Origin: Gammaproteobacteria bacterium
Lineage (GTDB): Bacteria; Pseudomonadota; Gammaproteobacteria; Xanthomonadales; SZUA-36
Assembly: GCA_024277815.1 (NCBI GenBank)
Contig: JAJRUM010000003.1
Location: forward strand, 124,001 to 188,000
Direction of reading: 5' to 3'
DNA: 64,000 bases
Shown here: positions 29,473-37,345 of the stretch, piece after piece
Numbering within the stretch: the stretch's first letter is position 1
How the letters are laid out: each line of letters starts with the position of its first letter
Position numbers and translations under genes: made by a program
The notes under the pieces: model-generated
Seen by the model: only the letters and a program-made list of their open reading frames with translations
Told to the model about the DNA's origin: nothing
Databases searched by the model: none

Positions 29473-30198
29473 TCATCCAGATTTGCATGAATTCTCCACC
29501 GGTAGGCTTCCGGCTGTATGTGATGTTCCGAGTGATGGATTTGTGATGGTCCAAATCTCAGAGTCACCATTATTGTAGCTGACCCAAACCTGCTCACCGG
29601 TTTGCTGCATTCTAGTCCATACAGTCATAGCTCCAAGATAAATGTCAATATCTTTGTCTGCATGCGCTCTTCTCAACTCTGTCATTGAGCCGCAATTTGC
29701 TGTATTGTTTACATTTCCTGGGCTTTGTGGTGCTTTCGGTAATGGGTCACCGGGTTGATCACCGCCGCCGCCTGTAACATTATTAAAATAACGTGTAGAA
29801 AGCGTTGAAAAATACCAGAAAATGCCCGAGGAAGTAACCAATTTCACACCCTGGACGATGACTTCCTCCATGCACCCCATTGTGGAGTTGCCAAAGTCAT
29901 CTTTGGGGTTCTCGAACCTTTCCTGATCATTTAACGAGATATCTGATGAGTACCGAACAACTGAATTACCATCATACCTGTCCCGAAAGGTCGAGGCCCG
30001 ACTAACTGAGTCATGTACTGATCCATTTTCCAATACACCATCACCATATGAAATACCAGGTTCGCCCGTTACGAAAATTGTCCCGCCGGGTTGTACTATT
30101 GACGCTGGGTCTTGAGGGCAATCAGAACGAGCGTTTACAGAAAACAGCGTTAAAGCTACGATTGTGGGTATAGCAAAATAGTTGTTAGAAATTGACAT
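29473..30198 (-). CDS. Unrecognised exported protein
   Basis: 241 residues. The first 24 form a Sec signal peptide (YFAIPTIVALTLFSVNARS). The mature part has a segment EEVIVQGVKLVTSSG, which looks like the EEVIVTG strings common in TonB-type proteins, and a Gly/Pro linker GGGGDQPGDPLPKAPQSP. Four cysteines could form disulfides. No domain is recognised. ATG 30198 has an excellent AAGGAGGGA ribosome site. A run of ten G residues lies 57-66 bp upstream. It is first in a two-gene low-GC unit with the anchored protein downstream. Confidence 0.7.
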   Translation of the reverse strand: MSISNNYFAIPTIVALTLFSVNARSDCPQDPASIVQPGGTIFVTGEPGISYGDGVLENGSVHDSVSRASTFRDRYDGNSVVRYSSDISLNDQERFENPKDDFGNSTMGCMEEVIVQGVKLVTSSGIFWYFSTLSTRYFNNVTGGGGDQPGDPLPKAPQSPGNVNNTANCGSMTELRRAHADKDIDIYLGAMTVWTRMQQTGEQVWVSYNNGDSEIWTITNPSLGTSHTAGSLPVENSCKSG

Positions 30199-30254
30199 AT
30201 AAATCCCTCCTTGGATTTAGCAAAATACGATATCCTTATCGCAACTAAACCATA

Positions 30255-30264
30255 CCCCCCCCCC
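30255..30264. repeat. Homopolymeric C10/G10 tract
   Basis: Ten consecutive C residues on the + strand (G10 for the leftward gene), 57-66 bp before its start codon. Tracts of this kind can slip in length and change promoter strength. The length here may also be a sequencing artefact. Confidence 0.7.
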
Positions 30265-30325
30265 TCAAAGCTTTGTCAATGATTAAAAGAGCGTAGACAC
30301 CCACACCTCTTACGTTGTCCTACAC

Positions 30326-30430
30326 CTGGCTCATCAAAAGGAAACCCAACCACGTCATCCAATGCCGAAGCAGGCGTACCGTAGGCACCGGGACCCCCGG
30401 CTGATCAGCGGCACCCCCAGTTGCGAGGTT
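30326..30430 (-). pseudogene. Fragment of a second class III aminotransferase
   Basis: About 100 bp closely match the inside of the intact aminotransferase gene (about 31424-31520): CACGTCATCCAATGCCGAAG is shared exactly, then similarity continues with indels. Leftward translation gives GGAADQPGVPV, a one-base break, then YGTPASALDDVV, against GAADQPASVPVAYGTPASALDDVV in the intact gene. It is a relic, not expressed. Confidence 0.75.
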
Positions 30431-30529
30431 GATGCTGATAAGGTCAGGCAATGGTCTGATAAGGAAGTGGCCAAGCGATGGATGAAGGTCTTTTTCCGGA
30501 CCATTGCTGCTGCATCGATATCTGAGTAG
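30428..30529 (+). pseudogene. Possible relic of a REP-type (Y1) transposase
   Basis: A short frame reads [20 protein letters not shown] and ends at TAG 30527. From memory, the WSDxEVxxRW pattern recalls the region after the HUH active site in REP-associated tyrosine transposases. Nothing else of such a gene remains. The call is tentative. Confidence 0.35.
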
Positions 30530-30620
30530 CGTTGCGTTGGGACACCCGCTCGGCATGAGTGGTGCACGCCTGGTCACCACGGCGATGTATGAACTACAGC
30601 GCACCCAGGGCCGGCTGTAG
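30529..30620 (+). pseudogene. Fragment of a second paaJ-like thiolase (C-terminal end)
   Basis: The frame reads [18 protein letters not shown] then [11 protein letters not shown] and a stop, against [29 protein letters not shown] in PaaJ. Differences are mostly at third codon positions, so it came from a diverged functional homologue rather than by decay of the neighbouring gene. Faint similarity may continue for about 40 bp past the stop. It is not functional. Confidence 0.8.
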
Positions 30621-30677
30621 GCTTCCCCGAGAATGCCCTGTCGAAGTGCCGGGTGTGCATTGCGCTGTGGAGCAGAT

Positions 30678-31976
30678 TTATTTGAGCTTGCGAAACCCTT
30701 GCAGCATGGCATCAACCAGAATGTCAATTTCTGTCTCAGTCATCACGGTAGACAGCGCGCCCGAACAGGTGCCAATCATCATGATACCGCAGTCAAAAAG
30801 GTGATCCAACAAGCCTTTGAGCATGCGCGTTTCTTCAGCGCTGGCAAAAGCGCTGCGATAATCATGCGGCGCCTCAGGCTTCATATGGATCCGGAATAGC
30901 GAGCCGGCTCCGGTCACGCAAGCAGGCACATCCGCAATACGGATGGCTTCTGCAATCCCTTCACGGGCAGTTTCCGCTAACTGGTTGAGACGCGTCACAG
31001 CCCCGGTGTCAAACAGCGCCATGGAGGTCAAACCGGCGGTCATGGTGACCGGGTTGGCCGAGAACGTACCTGAGTGCGGAAACAACACTTTGTCCACCAG
31101 CGGATTCATCACCTCCATAACATCGCTGCGCCCGGCAATCGCACCCACGGGAAACCCGCCACCGATCATCTTGCCCATGGCAGTCAAATCAGCCGTAACG
31201 GGATAATGGCTCTGTGCGCCCCCAAGTCCGGCACGCAGGGTGATGACCTCATCACAGACCAGCAACGCGTCGTTGTCCCGGGTCCAGTTGCGCAAAGCGG
31301 TGACAAACGCATGGGTAGCCGGGATCAGACCGACCCGGTGGGGCAACAGATCCACCAGTACGCAAGCCAGTTGGTCCGCGTGTTGATCAAGAATGGCGAT
31401 AGCTTTTTCTGGGTCGTTAAAGGGAATTACGACCACGTCATCCAATGCCGAAGCAGGCGTACCGTAGGCCACCGGGACACTGGCCGGCTGATCGGCTGCG
31501 CCCCAGTTGCCGGGTTGCGCGGTTTGACTGACTTCCGCGTAATCGTACAGGCCGTGATAGGCGCCCTCGACCTTGGCGATTTTTGCACGGCCGGTAAAGG
31601 CCCTGGCCGCTTTGAGGCAACTCATCACCGCTTCGGTACCTGAATTCACGAAACGTATTTTCTCAAACCCGGGATTGCGGCTGCACATGTGTTCAGCGAA
31701 ATCAATTTCGACTTCCGTGCCCAGCATGAAAGCGGTGCCTTTTTGCAATTGGGCACTGACGGCAGCGACGACTGCAGGAAAAGCATGGCCGTGTATCAGC
31801 GACGCCATGTTGTTGGCAAAGTCTATACGGCGGGTGCCTTCGATATCCGTGACATAACAGCCCTCACCCTGTCGGGCATAGAGCGGGTGAGGCTTGCGCA
31901 GTATGGTATTGCGGCTGCAACCACCGGGCATGACGGCAAGTGCCCTTTGGTACAGCGCGGCACTTTTCAATTGCAT
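30678..31976 (-). CDS. Class III aminotransferase (glutamate-1-semialdehyde aminomutase-like)
   Basis: 432 residues. PLP lysine in LTAMGKMIGGGFPVGA (about residue 265); FVNSGTEAVMSCLKAAR and HSGTFSANPVTMTAG match the GSAM-like branch that includes beta-amino-acid aminotransferases. It is unlikely to be HemL: it sits in a catabolic cluster after pcaIJ and its internal sequence differs. It overlaps the end of pcaJ by 10 bp, so it is in the operon kamA-like - pcaI - pcaJ - aminotransferase. A likely role is transamination of a beta- or omega-amino acid to a 3-oxoacid; the substrate is not determined. Confidence 0.85.
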   Translation of the reverse strand: MQLKSAALYQRALAVMPGGCSRNTILRKPHPLYARQGEGCYVTDIEGTRRIDFANNMASLIHGHAFPAVVAAVSAQLQKGTAFMLGTEVEIDFAEHMCSRNPGFEKIRFVNSGTEAVMSCLKAARAFTGRAKIAKVEGAYHGLYDYAEVSQTAQPGNWGAADQPASVPVAYGTPASALDDVVVIPFNDPEKAIAILDQHADQLACVLVDLLPHRVGLIPATHAFVTALRNWTRDNDALLVCDEVITLRAGLGGAQSHYPVTADLTAMGKMIGGGFPVGAIAGRSDVMEVMNPLVDKVLFPHSGTFSANPVTMTAGLTSMALFDTGAVTRLNQLAETAREGIAEAIRIADVPACVTGAGSLFRIHMKPEAPHDYRSAFASAEETRMLKGLLDHLFDCGIMMIGTCSGALSTVMTETEIDILVDAMLQGFRKLK

Positions 31977-32620
31977 CGTATCAGCCGCGCGCCGGTGTGT
32001 TCCTGGACATAGTCGAAACTGATCCCCGGCGCCAGTTCGACCACTTCAAAACCTTCAGCGGTTACATCAATCACCGCTAGATCGGTGTAAATCCGGTTCA
32101 CCACCCCCTGTCCGGTCAAGGGATAACTGCAGGCATCGACCAGTTTGGGTTCGCCTGTTCGGGTGCAGTGTTGTGTGATCACGTAGATAGTCTCAACGCC
32201 CGCCACCAGGTCCATTGCACCGCCGACGGCCGGAATGGCATCCGGTGCGCCGGTAGACCAGTTTGCCAGGTCACCATTTTCAGCCACCTGCATGGTGCCC
32301 AAAACGCAGATATCAATATGATGGCCGCGGATCATGACAAAGCTGTCAGCGTGATGGAAAAAGGCCGCCCCGGGAATCGCCGTCACCTGCTTCTTCCCCG
32401 CGTTGATCAAATCCGGATCCTCATGCCCTGCTGCGGGGGCCGGCCCCATGCCCAGCAGGCCATTTTCAGAGTGGTAAATCACCTCACGATCGGCGGGTAC
32501 AAATTTTGCCACCTGTTCCGGAATGCCGATGCCGAGATTGACGTAAGCACCGTCCGGAATATCCAGCGCTGCGCGCTGCGCCATCTCATCCCGGCTCCAA
32601 CCTGATGTCTTGCCAGTCAC
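31967..32620 (-). CDS. pcaJ: 3-oxoacid (3-oxoadipate) CoA-transferase subunit B
   Basis: 217 residues. The catalytic Glu lies in HSENGLLGMGPAP; DEMAQRAALDIPDGAYVNLGIG, GDLANWSTG and IPAVGGAMDLVAG match PcaJ closely. With PcaI it moves CoA from succinyl-CoA to 3-oxoadipate or another 3-oxoacid. The product 3-oxoadipyl-CoA is a substrate of the PaaJ-type thiolase nearby. It overlaps pcaI by 4 bp. No other beta-ketoadipate genes are in the window, so the true acceptor may be a different 3-oxoacid. Confidence 0.9.
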   Translation of the reverse strand: MTGKTSGWSRDEMAQRAALDIPDGAYVNLGIGIPEQVAKFVPADREVIYHSENGLLGMGPAPAAGHEDPDLINAGKKQVTAIPGAAFFHHADSFVMIRGHHIDICVLGTMQVAENGDLANWSTGAPDAIPAVGGAMDLVAGVETIYVITQHCTRTGEPKLVDACSYPLTGQGVVNRIYTDLAVIDVTAEGFEVVELAPGISFDYVQEHTGARLIRCN

Positions 32621-33327
32621 GGGTAACTCCTTCCGGCTGCTACCAGTCTGGATTCCTGTTCGGGATCGAATATTTCCACCAGCCGGTCAACAAAAATACC
32701 CGGTGTAATAATCACCTCCGGATCCAGTGCCCCGGCCTCGACCACAGCACCTGCCTGGGCAATGGTGATGGCTGCCGCAGTGGCCATAACGGGGCTGAAA
32801 TTTCGTGCGGTCTTGCTATAAACAAGGTTGCCGTAGCGATCCGCTTTTGAGCACTTAATCAATGCAAAATCTGCTTTGAGGCCGACCTCCATAACATAAT
32901 CCCGACCGTCGAAACATCGGGTTTCCTTGCCTTCAGCCAGTGGTGTACCGACGGTGGTGGCGGTATAAAAGGCAGGAATGCCGGCACCACCGGCGCGAAT
33001 GCGCTCGGCCAGCGTGCCTTGCGGAACCAGCTCCAGTTCGATCTCACCGGCCCGGTAAAGGTCAGGGAATACGGTGGAATTGGCGGTGCGCGGGAAGGAA
33101 CAGATCATCTTGCCGACCTGCTTGTTTTCGATAAGCGCCGCCAGGCCGACATGACCGCTGCCGGTATTGTTGTTGATCACTGTCAGGTTGCCCGCACCCT
33201 GATCAATCAGCGCATGTATCAGTTCGATCGGGCTGCCGGCCTCGCCAAAGCCCCCTACCATTACCGTGGCGCCATCGAAGATGTCCGCCACCGCAGCAGC
33301 CGGGGAAGCATTTTGTTTATCAATCAT
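32617..33327 (-). CDS. pcaI: 3-oxoacid (3-oxoadipate) CoA-transferase subunit A
   Basis: 236 residues. The CoA-binding motif GGFGEAGSPIELI is near the N-terminus, followed by NNNTGSGHVGLAALIENKQVGK, ELVPQGTLAERIRAGGAGIPAFYT and LAEGKETRCFDGRDYVMEV, all PcaI-like. It forms the alpha half of the transferase with PcaJ. It starts 23 bp after the stop of the KamA-like gene. Confidence 0.9.
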   Translation of the reverse strand: MIDKQNASPAAAVADIFDGATVMVGGFGEAGSPIELIHALIDQGAGNLTVINNNTGSGHVGLAALIENKQVGKMICSFPRTANSTVFPDLYRAGEIELELVPQGTLAERIRAGGAGIPAFYTATTVGTPLAEGKETRCFDGRDYVMEVGLKADFALIKCSKADRYGNLVYSKTARNFSPVMATAAAITIAQAGAVVEAGALDPEVIITPGIFVDRLVEIFDPEQESRLVAAGRSYP

Positions 33328-33350
33328 TGTTCTGCTCGCTGAGTAACTAC

Positions 33351-34961
33351 TCAGGCCAAATGATCCTTCAGAGCCAGAGCCAGGCCTTCCTCGATTTCCT
33401 TCAACTCATTCTCGAAAAAATAATGCGTATTATCCATTGGTTGAAGCATATTAATTTTGTTTTCACCCTCGTCCCATCTGGCCATAAAAACCTGGTCCAT
33501 CCATTCCATATTACGCGCTTCGGTGAACTGTAAGGCAAAGTACTTTTCACCGTTGACATAGCTATAGCCCAGGATTGCCAGCTTGCCCGCAGAGATGGTC
33601 ATCGACAGGTGGCGCGAGGGGCGGTTGATGGAAGACAGCGAACGATAGATTTGATTAAAAATGCGTTGAATATCTGCCAGCGGGGCCGCGTAGTAGTGGT
33701 GTTCCCCCGTCGGCCGGGCGGCATACATGGAGTGAAAACCGATACTCAACATACCCAGCAAGGTCGCCAGATCGATCCAGTTTTGCGCAGATCTGTCCAC
33801 ATCCACCCGGCCGGATTGATCAGTAAACAAACTGATGTGGTTCATGATCGGGCTCTGGCTGCGGATATTGACACCGTGATTCTGCAGGCGGCGGATGGCT
33901 GCAATGGTACTGGGGTTCAACAGTTCACGCGGGGTGGAAAAATGAGCCATCCAGGCCAGCTGAATACCGTTATCACGCAAGGTATCAAACAACTCCAGCA
34001 TTTTGTCGTATTTGCTGCTCAGAATCATTTCAGGCTGATAGGTCAGGGAACGGGTTGCCAGGCGGACATTCTTGACGTGCAGCAACTCAGGATCCTCGAT
34101 CAGCGGCATCACGTAAGCGGCCAGGCGATTGACCGGCATGTAGCCGCCGTCACCACCGGTGATCAACAAGTCCGTGACTTCCTTGTGCTGCTTCAAATAG
34201 CGGTGCAATTGCTTAATATCTTTCTGAATGAACATATCCTTGTCGCCACGCACCTGGGCGTGACGAAAACAGTAGGTACAGAATGAAAAACAATTTTGTG
34301 TGGTTTTATCAAACACCAGTTGGGTTTGAGGGTACTTATGCTGGCTGCCATCAAGGAATTCCACCTCGTTTTCTTCATTTACAAACCAGGCCTTATTCAG
34401 TTGCTGATTGCCGTCATGGGGATTGGTTTGCTCCATGTATACCGATGCGATATCAGCACGCTCGACAGGCGAGCCTGCTGCACGGTATTGTTTTACAGTT
34501 TTCTCATTGATCATGCCCGGCTGGGCAAAACAAAGCTGGAACACTGCATCGTCTTGAAAATCACTCCAGTTTATGCTGTTGAGGGTGTGCCGCGTTGCCA
34601 GGAAACTGTACACCTCAACAAACAGTTCACGCTCGGTCAAATGGCCTATATCAATGCTGTTTTCGTGCAGAGTGTCAACCACCCGGCGGAAGCCTTTTAG
34701 CCCGGTAAAATTATTCCTGTCATTGAACAGGAAAGGCTCGGATTCCAGCAGGCCTGAGTGCGCCGGATAAGAAGCGTGCAGACGACTCAGTAAGCCAATG
34801 GGCAACAGGTTTTCCCGCTCAATGATGTTGCGTATATCGTCTGAATACTGATAACGCTCCATCATCATCCGAAGATCCTGAGGCTGGACCAGCAGATGCG
34901 GTTTTACGACACTTCCGAACTGCCCGTCTGTGACCAGGGTAACTGAACTGGAATTGGACAT
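33351..34961 (-). CDS. KamA-like radical SAM protein (lysine 2,3-aminomutase family)
   Basis: 536 residues from ATG 34961, which has AGGA eight bases upstream; an in-frame ATG 33 bp earlier is less likely. The radical SAM cluster is CFSFCTYCFRH (CX3CX2C), as in lysine 2,3-aminomutase, followed by LLITGGDGGYMP and VRLATRSLTYQPEMI. The PGGGGK motif that binds PLP in clostridial lysine aminomutase is not seen; SAGKLAILG might take that place. The protein is longer than EpmB or KamA cores. Substrate unknown. First gene of the leftward unit with pcaIJ and the aminotransferase, divergent from paaA, so probably under the same operator. Confidence 0.8.
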   Translation of the reverse strand: MSNSSSVTLVTDGQFGSVVKPHLLVQPQDLRMMMERYQYSDDIRNIIERENLLPIGLLSRLHASYPAHSGLLESEPFLFNDRNNFTGLKGFRRVVDTLHENSIDIGHLTERELFVEVYSFLATRHTLNSINWSDFQDDAVFQLCFAQPGMINEKTVKQYRAAGSPVERADIASVYMEQTNPHDGNQQLNKAWFVNEENEVEFLDGSQHKYPQTQLVFDKTTQNCFSFCTYCFRHAQVRGDKDMFIQKDIKQLHRYLKQHKEVTDLLITGGDGGYMPVNRLAAYVMPLIEDPELLHVKNVRLATRSLTYQPEMILSSKYDKMLELFDTLRDNGIQLAWMAHFSTPRELLNPSTIAAIRRLQNHGVNIRSQSPIMNHISLFTDQSGRVDVDRSAQNWIDLATLLGMLSIGFHSMYAARPTGEHHYYAAPLADIQRIFNQIYRSLSSINRPSRHLSMTISAGKLAILGYSYVNGEKYFALQFTEARNMEWMDQVFMARWDEGENKINMLQPMDNTHYFFENELKEIEEGLALALKDHLA

Positions 34962-35316
34962 TTTTTCAATCCTGTTGCTTGAAGAACAAAGCATTTTTCA
35001 CCAATGCCAACATTATCAGCATCGGTGAACTTTGTGAATGATCTGTGTTGGAAAAACCTGCAAATGCCAGCACTTTTGTTGACCTTCAATCGCTGCGAGA
35101 CCTGCCATGACCAGAAACCGGTTGCATTCAACCAACGAAGATCAAGTAGTCAGCAGCAAGATACCTGCACACCCCGCTCAGAACAACCAAAGACTCAGAC
35201 TCAGACGCAGAGCGCAGTTAACAGCCAGGCACCTGAAGTGATACACTTAAAGATTATTTGCTAATATATCTGTATCAATCGATACCACTAACGGATCGCA
35301 GTAATCTGGTAACCAT
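34962..35316. promoter_or_regulatory. Divergent regulatory region between the kamA-like gene and paaA
   Basis: 355 bp without a gene. The paaA-proximal end is AT-rich and holds the split inverted repeat described separately, with an extended -10-like TGCTAATAT at 35259-35267. The middle (35100-35230) is plain sequence with no structure I can support. Confidence 0.5.
35240..35276. promoter_or_regulatory. Putative PaaX operator before paaA
   Basis: TGATACA (35239-35245) and TGTATCA (35271-35277) form a 7-bp inverted repeat; the core halves GATACA and TGTATC are 25 bp apart, exactly as before paaG. The left half coincides with the -35 position (TGATAC, 17 bp before TAATAT at 35262-35267) and the right half lies just past the -10. 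This geometry fits repression by PaaX relieved by phenylacetyl-CoA. Confidence 0.65.
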
Positions 35317-36270
35317 ATGACAGGAAACACCACACAAATGGATTCCTTGCAGGCATCCTTCGATGAAAAAATTGCCAACGAGCAACGCATTGAACCCAAG
35401 GACTGGATGCCGGATGCCTTCCGCAAAACCGTGCTGCGACAAATGTCCCAGCACGCACATTCTGAAGTCATTGGCATGCAACCTGAAGGTAACTGGATAA
35501 CCCGTGCACCCACACTGCATCGTAAAGTCATTTTACTGGCCAAGATCCAGGATGAAGGCGGGCATGGCCTGTACCTGTACAGCGCGGCGGAAACCCTGGG
35601 AACAAGCCGCGAAGAGATGGTTCAGGCCCTGCATGATGGCAAGGCCAAATATGCGTCCATCTTTAACTACCCGGCGCTGACTTGGGCAGACATCGGCATG
35701 ATCGGCTGGTTGGTCGATGGCGCGGCGATCGTTAACCAGGTTTCGCTGCAACGCACCTCCTATGGCCCCTACTCGCGGGCCATGATCCGCATCTGTAAGG
35801 AAGAAAGCTTTCACCAGCGCCAGGGCTATGAAGCCACGATGGTGCTGGCTCGCGGCAGCGCAGAACAGAAAGCCATGGCTCAGGATGCGCTGGACCGCTG
35901 GTGGTGGCCTGCACTGATGATGTTCGGGCCACACGATACTGATTCCGCCCATACCGGCCAGTCAATGAAGTGGAAACTCAAGCGCGAGAGCAATGACGTG
36001 CTGCGGCAGCGATTTGTAGACCAGACCGTTCCCCAGGCAGAGTTTATCGGCCTGAAAATCCCTGACCCGGAACTGCGGTGGAATGAAGACCGGGGCAGTT
36101 ATGATTTTGGCCCGATTGACTGGGATGAATTCATGCGCGTCATCGCCGGTGACGGTCCCTGCAACCGTCAGCGCCTGGCACACCACGTGCGCGCCCAGCA
36201 GGACGGCCAGTGGGTCCGTGATGCCATGCACGCTTATGAAACCAAACGCCAGGCGCGTGAAGTCGCCTGA
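35317..36270 (+). CDS. paaA: PaaA, phenylacetyl-CoA epoxidase catalytic subunit
   Basis: 317 residues (E. coli 309). PaaA holds the diiron site that inserts oxygen into the ring of phenylacetyl-CoA. Metal-ligand motifs are in [19 protein letters not shown] (ExxH) and [13 protein letters not shown] (ExxH). The C-terminal [20 protein letters not shown] matches the family. ATG 35317 follows AACCATATGACAG; an internal ATG at 35338 is possible but would remove only eight residues. First gene of paaABCDE-paaX. Confidence 0.97.
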   Translation: MTGNTTQMDSLQASFDEKIANEQRIEPKDWMPDAFRKTVLRQMSQHAHSEVIGMQPEGNWITRAPTLHRKVILLAKIQDEGGHGLYLYSAAETLGTSREEMVQALHDGKAKYASIFNYPALTWADIGMIGWLVDGAAIVNQVSLQRTSYGPYSRAMIRICKEESFHQRQGYEATMVLARGSAEQKAMAQDALDRWWWPALMMFGPHDTDSAHTGQSMKWKLKRESNDVLRQRFVDQTVPQAEFIGLKIPDPELRWNEDRGSYDFGPIDWDEFMRVIAGDGPCNRQRLAHHVRAQQDGQWVRDAMHAYETKRQAREVA

Positions 36271-36284
36271 CAGCGGAGCTGAAG

Positions 36285-36572
36285 ATGAAACAACAATCCC
36301 TGCCTCTTTTCGAAATATTTATTCGCTCCAAGCGTGGCCTGGACCACCGGCATGTCGGCAGTCTGCATGCTGAGGATCACGAGCAGGCGCTGGAATATGC
36401 GCGCGATGTGTACCTGCGCCGCAGTGAAGGCGTCAGCATCTGGGTGGTTCGTTCCAGCGACATCACCGCGTCACAGGAAAGCGATGTGGCCTCGTTTTAC
36501 GACCCAATGGATGACAAGCCTTACCGCCATGCGACCCACTACAAGCTTCCCAAAGAAGTGGACAACATGTGA
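36285..36572 (+). CDS. paaB: PaaB, phenylacetyl-CoA epoxidase subunit
   Basis: 95 residues, the same as E. coli PaaB. A small structural subunit that bridges PaaAC heterodimers. Typical sequence: LPLFEIFIRSKRGLDHRHVGSLHA and RSEGVSIWVVRSSDIT, ending FYDPMDDKPYRHATHYKLP. The ribosome site GGAGCTGAAG precedes the ATG. Its stop overlaps the GTG start of paaC. Confidence 0.97.
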   Translation: MKQQSLPLFEIFIRSKRGLDHRHVGSLHAEDHEQALEYARDVYLRRSEGVSIWVVRSSDITASQESDVASFYDPMDDKPYRHATHYKLPKEVDNM

Positions 36573-37345
36573 GCCGGATGATGGATGCAGAACTGAAACC
36601 AGCGCTGATCGAATACTGCATAGCGCTCGGGGATGACTCGGTCATACTCGGCCACCGGTTGTCGGAGTGGTGCCGTAACGGGCCTTTCCTCGAGGAAGAC
36701 CTGGCGCTGACCAATGTCTCGCTCGATTTTATCGGCCGCGCACGCATGCTTTACTCTCATGCTGCAGAACTGGAAGGCGCAGGCCGCTCAGAGGATGACA
36801 TCGCCTATCTCAGGGACTGCCGCGAATACCGCAACCTGCTGATCCACGAACTGCCCAATGGAGATTTTGCCTTCACCATGGCGCGCCAGTTCATGATCGA
36901 TGTCTATGACATGGCATTCTTTACCGAACTGATGCAGTCGCAGGAACCTACGCTGGCTGCCATTGCCGCCAAAGCTGTTAAAGAGTCTCGCTATCATCTG
37001 CGCCGCAGCGAGGACTGGATCAAACGGCTCGGAGATGGCACCGAAGTAAGCCATGAGCGCGTACAGGCTGCATTCAACCAGCTATGGGGCTACGTCAACG
37101 AAATGTTTTCGGTTTCAGAGCAGGAACAGCTACTGATTGATGCGGGGGTTGCCGTTGACCGCAGTGCCTTACAGCAGAACTGGCACACGGCCGTACAGGC
37201 CGTCATGCTGGAGGCCACCCTGGAAACCCCGGATGAAGACTGGACTATCAGCGGCGGGCGCGAAGGTATTCACACCGAGCACCTGGGCTACCTGCTGGCA
37301 GAAATGCAGTTTCTTCAGCGCGCCTACCCGGGTCAGAAATGGTAG
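36569..37345 (+). CDS. paaC: PaaC, phenylacetyl-CoA epoxidase structural subunit
   Basis: 258 residues from GTG 36569, which overlaps the paaB stop as GTGTGA-type coupling; ATG 36578 or 36581 are close alternatives. PaaC has the ferritin-like fold of PaaA without a full metal site and is needed for activity. Family motifs: YCIALGDDSVILGHRLSEWC, NVSLDFIGRARML, ESRYHLRRSEDWIKRLGDGT and EHLGYLLAEMQFLQRAYPG. Confidence 0.96.
   Translation: MSRMMDAELKPALIEYCIALGDDSVILGHRLSEWCRNGPFLEEDLALTNVSLDFIGRARMLYSHAAELEGAGRSEDDIAYLRDCREYRNLLIHELPNGDFAFTMARQFMIDVYDMAFFTELMQSQEPTLAAIAAKAVKESRYHLRRSEDWIKRLGDGTEVSHERVQAAFNQLWGYVNEMFSVSEQEQLLIDAGVAVDRSALQQNWHTAVQAVMLEATLETPDEDWTISGGREGIHTEHLGYLLAEMQFLQRAYPGQKW

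Noticed and set aside
30678-31976. Calling the class III aminotransferase HemL
   Set aside because: It is in a CoA-transferase operon and the active-site region resembles beta-amino-acid aminotransferases; heme synthesis is not supported by context.
33351-34961. Calling the radical SAM protein EpmB, partner of EpmA
   Set aside because: It is about 200 residues too long for EpmB and lies in a catabolic operon far from epmA.
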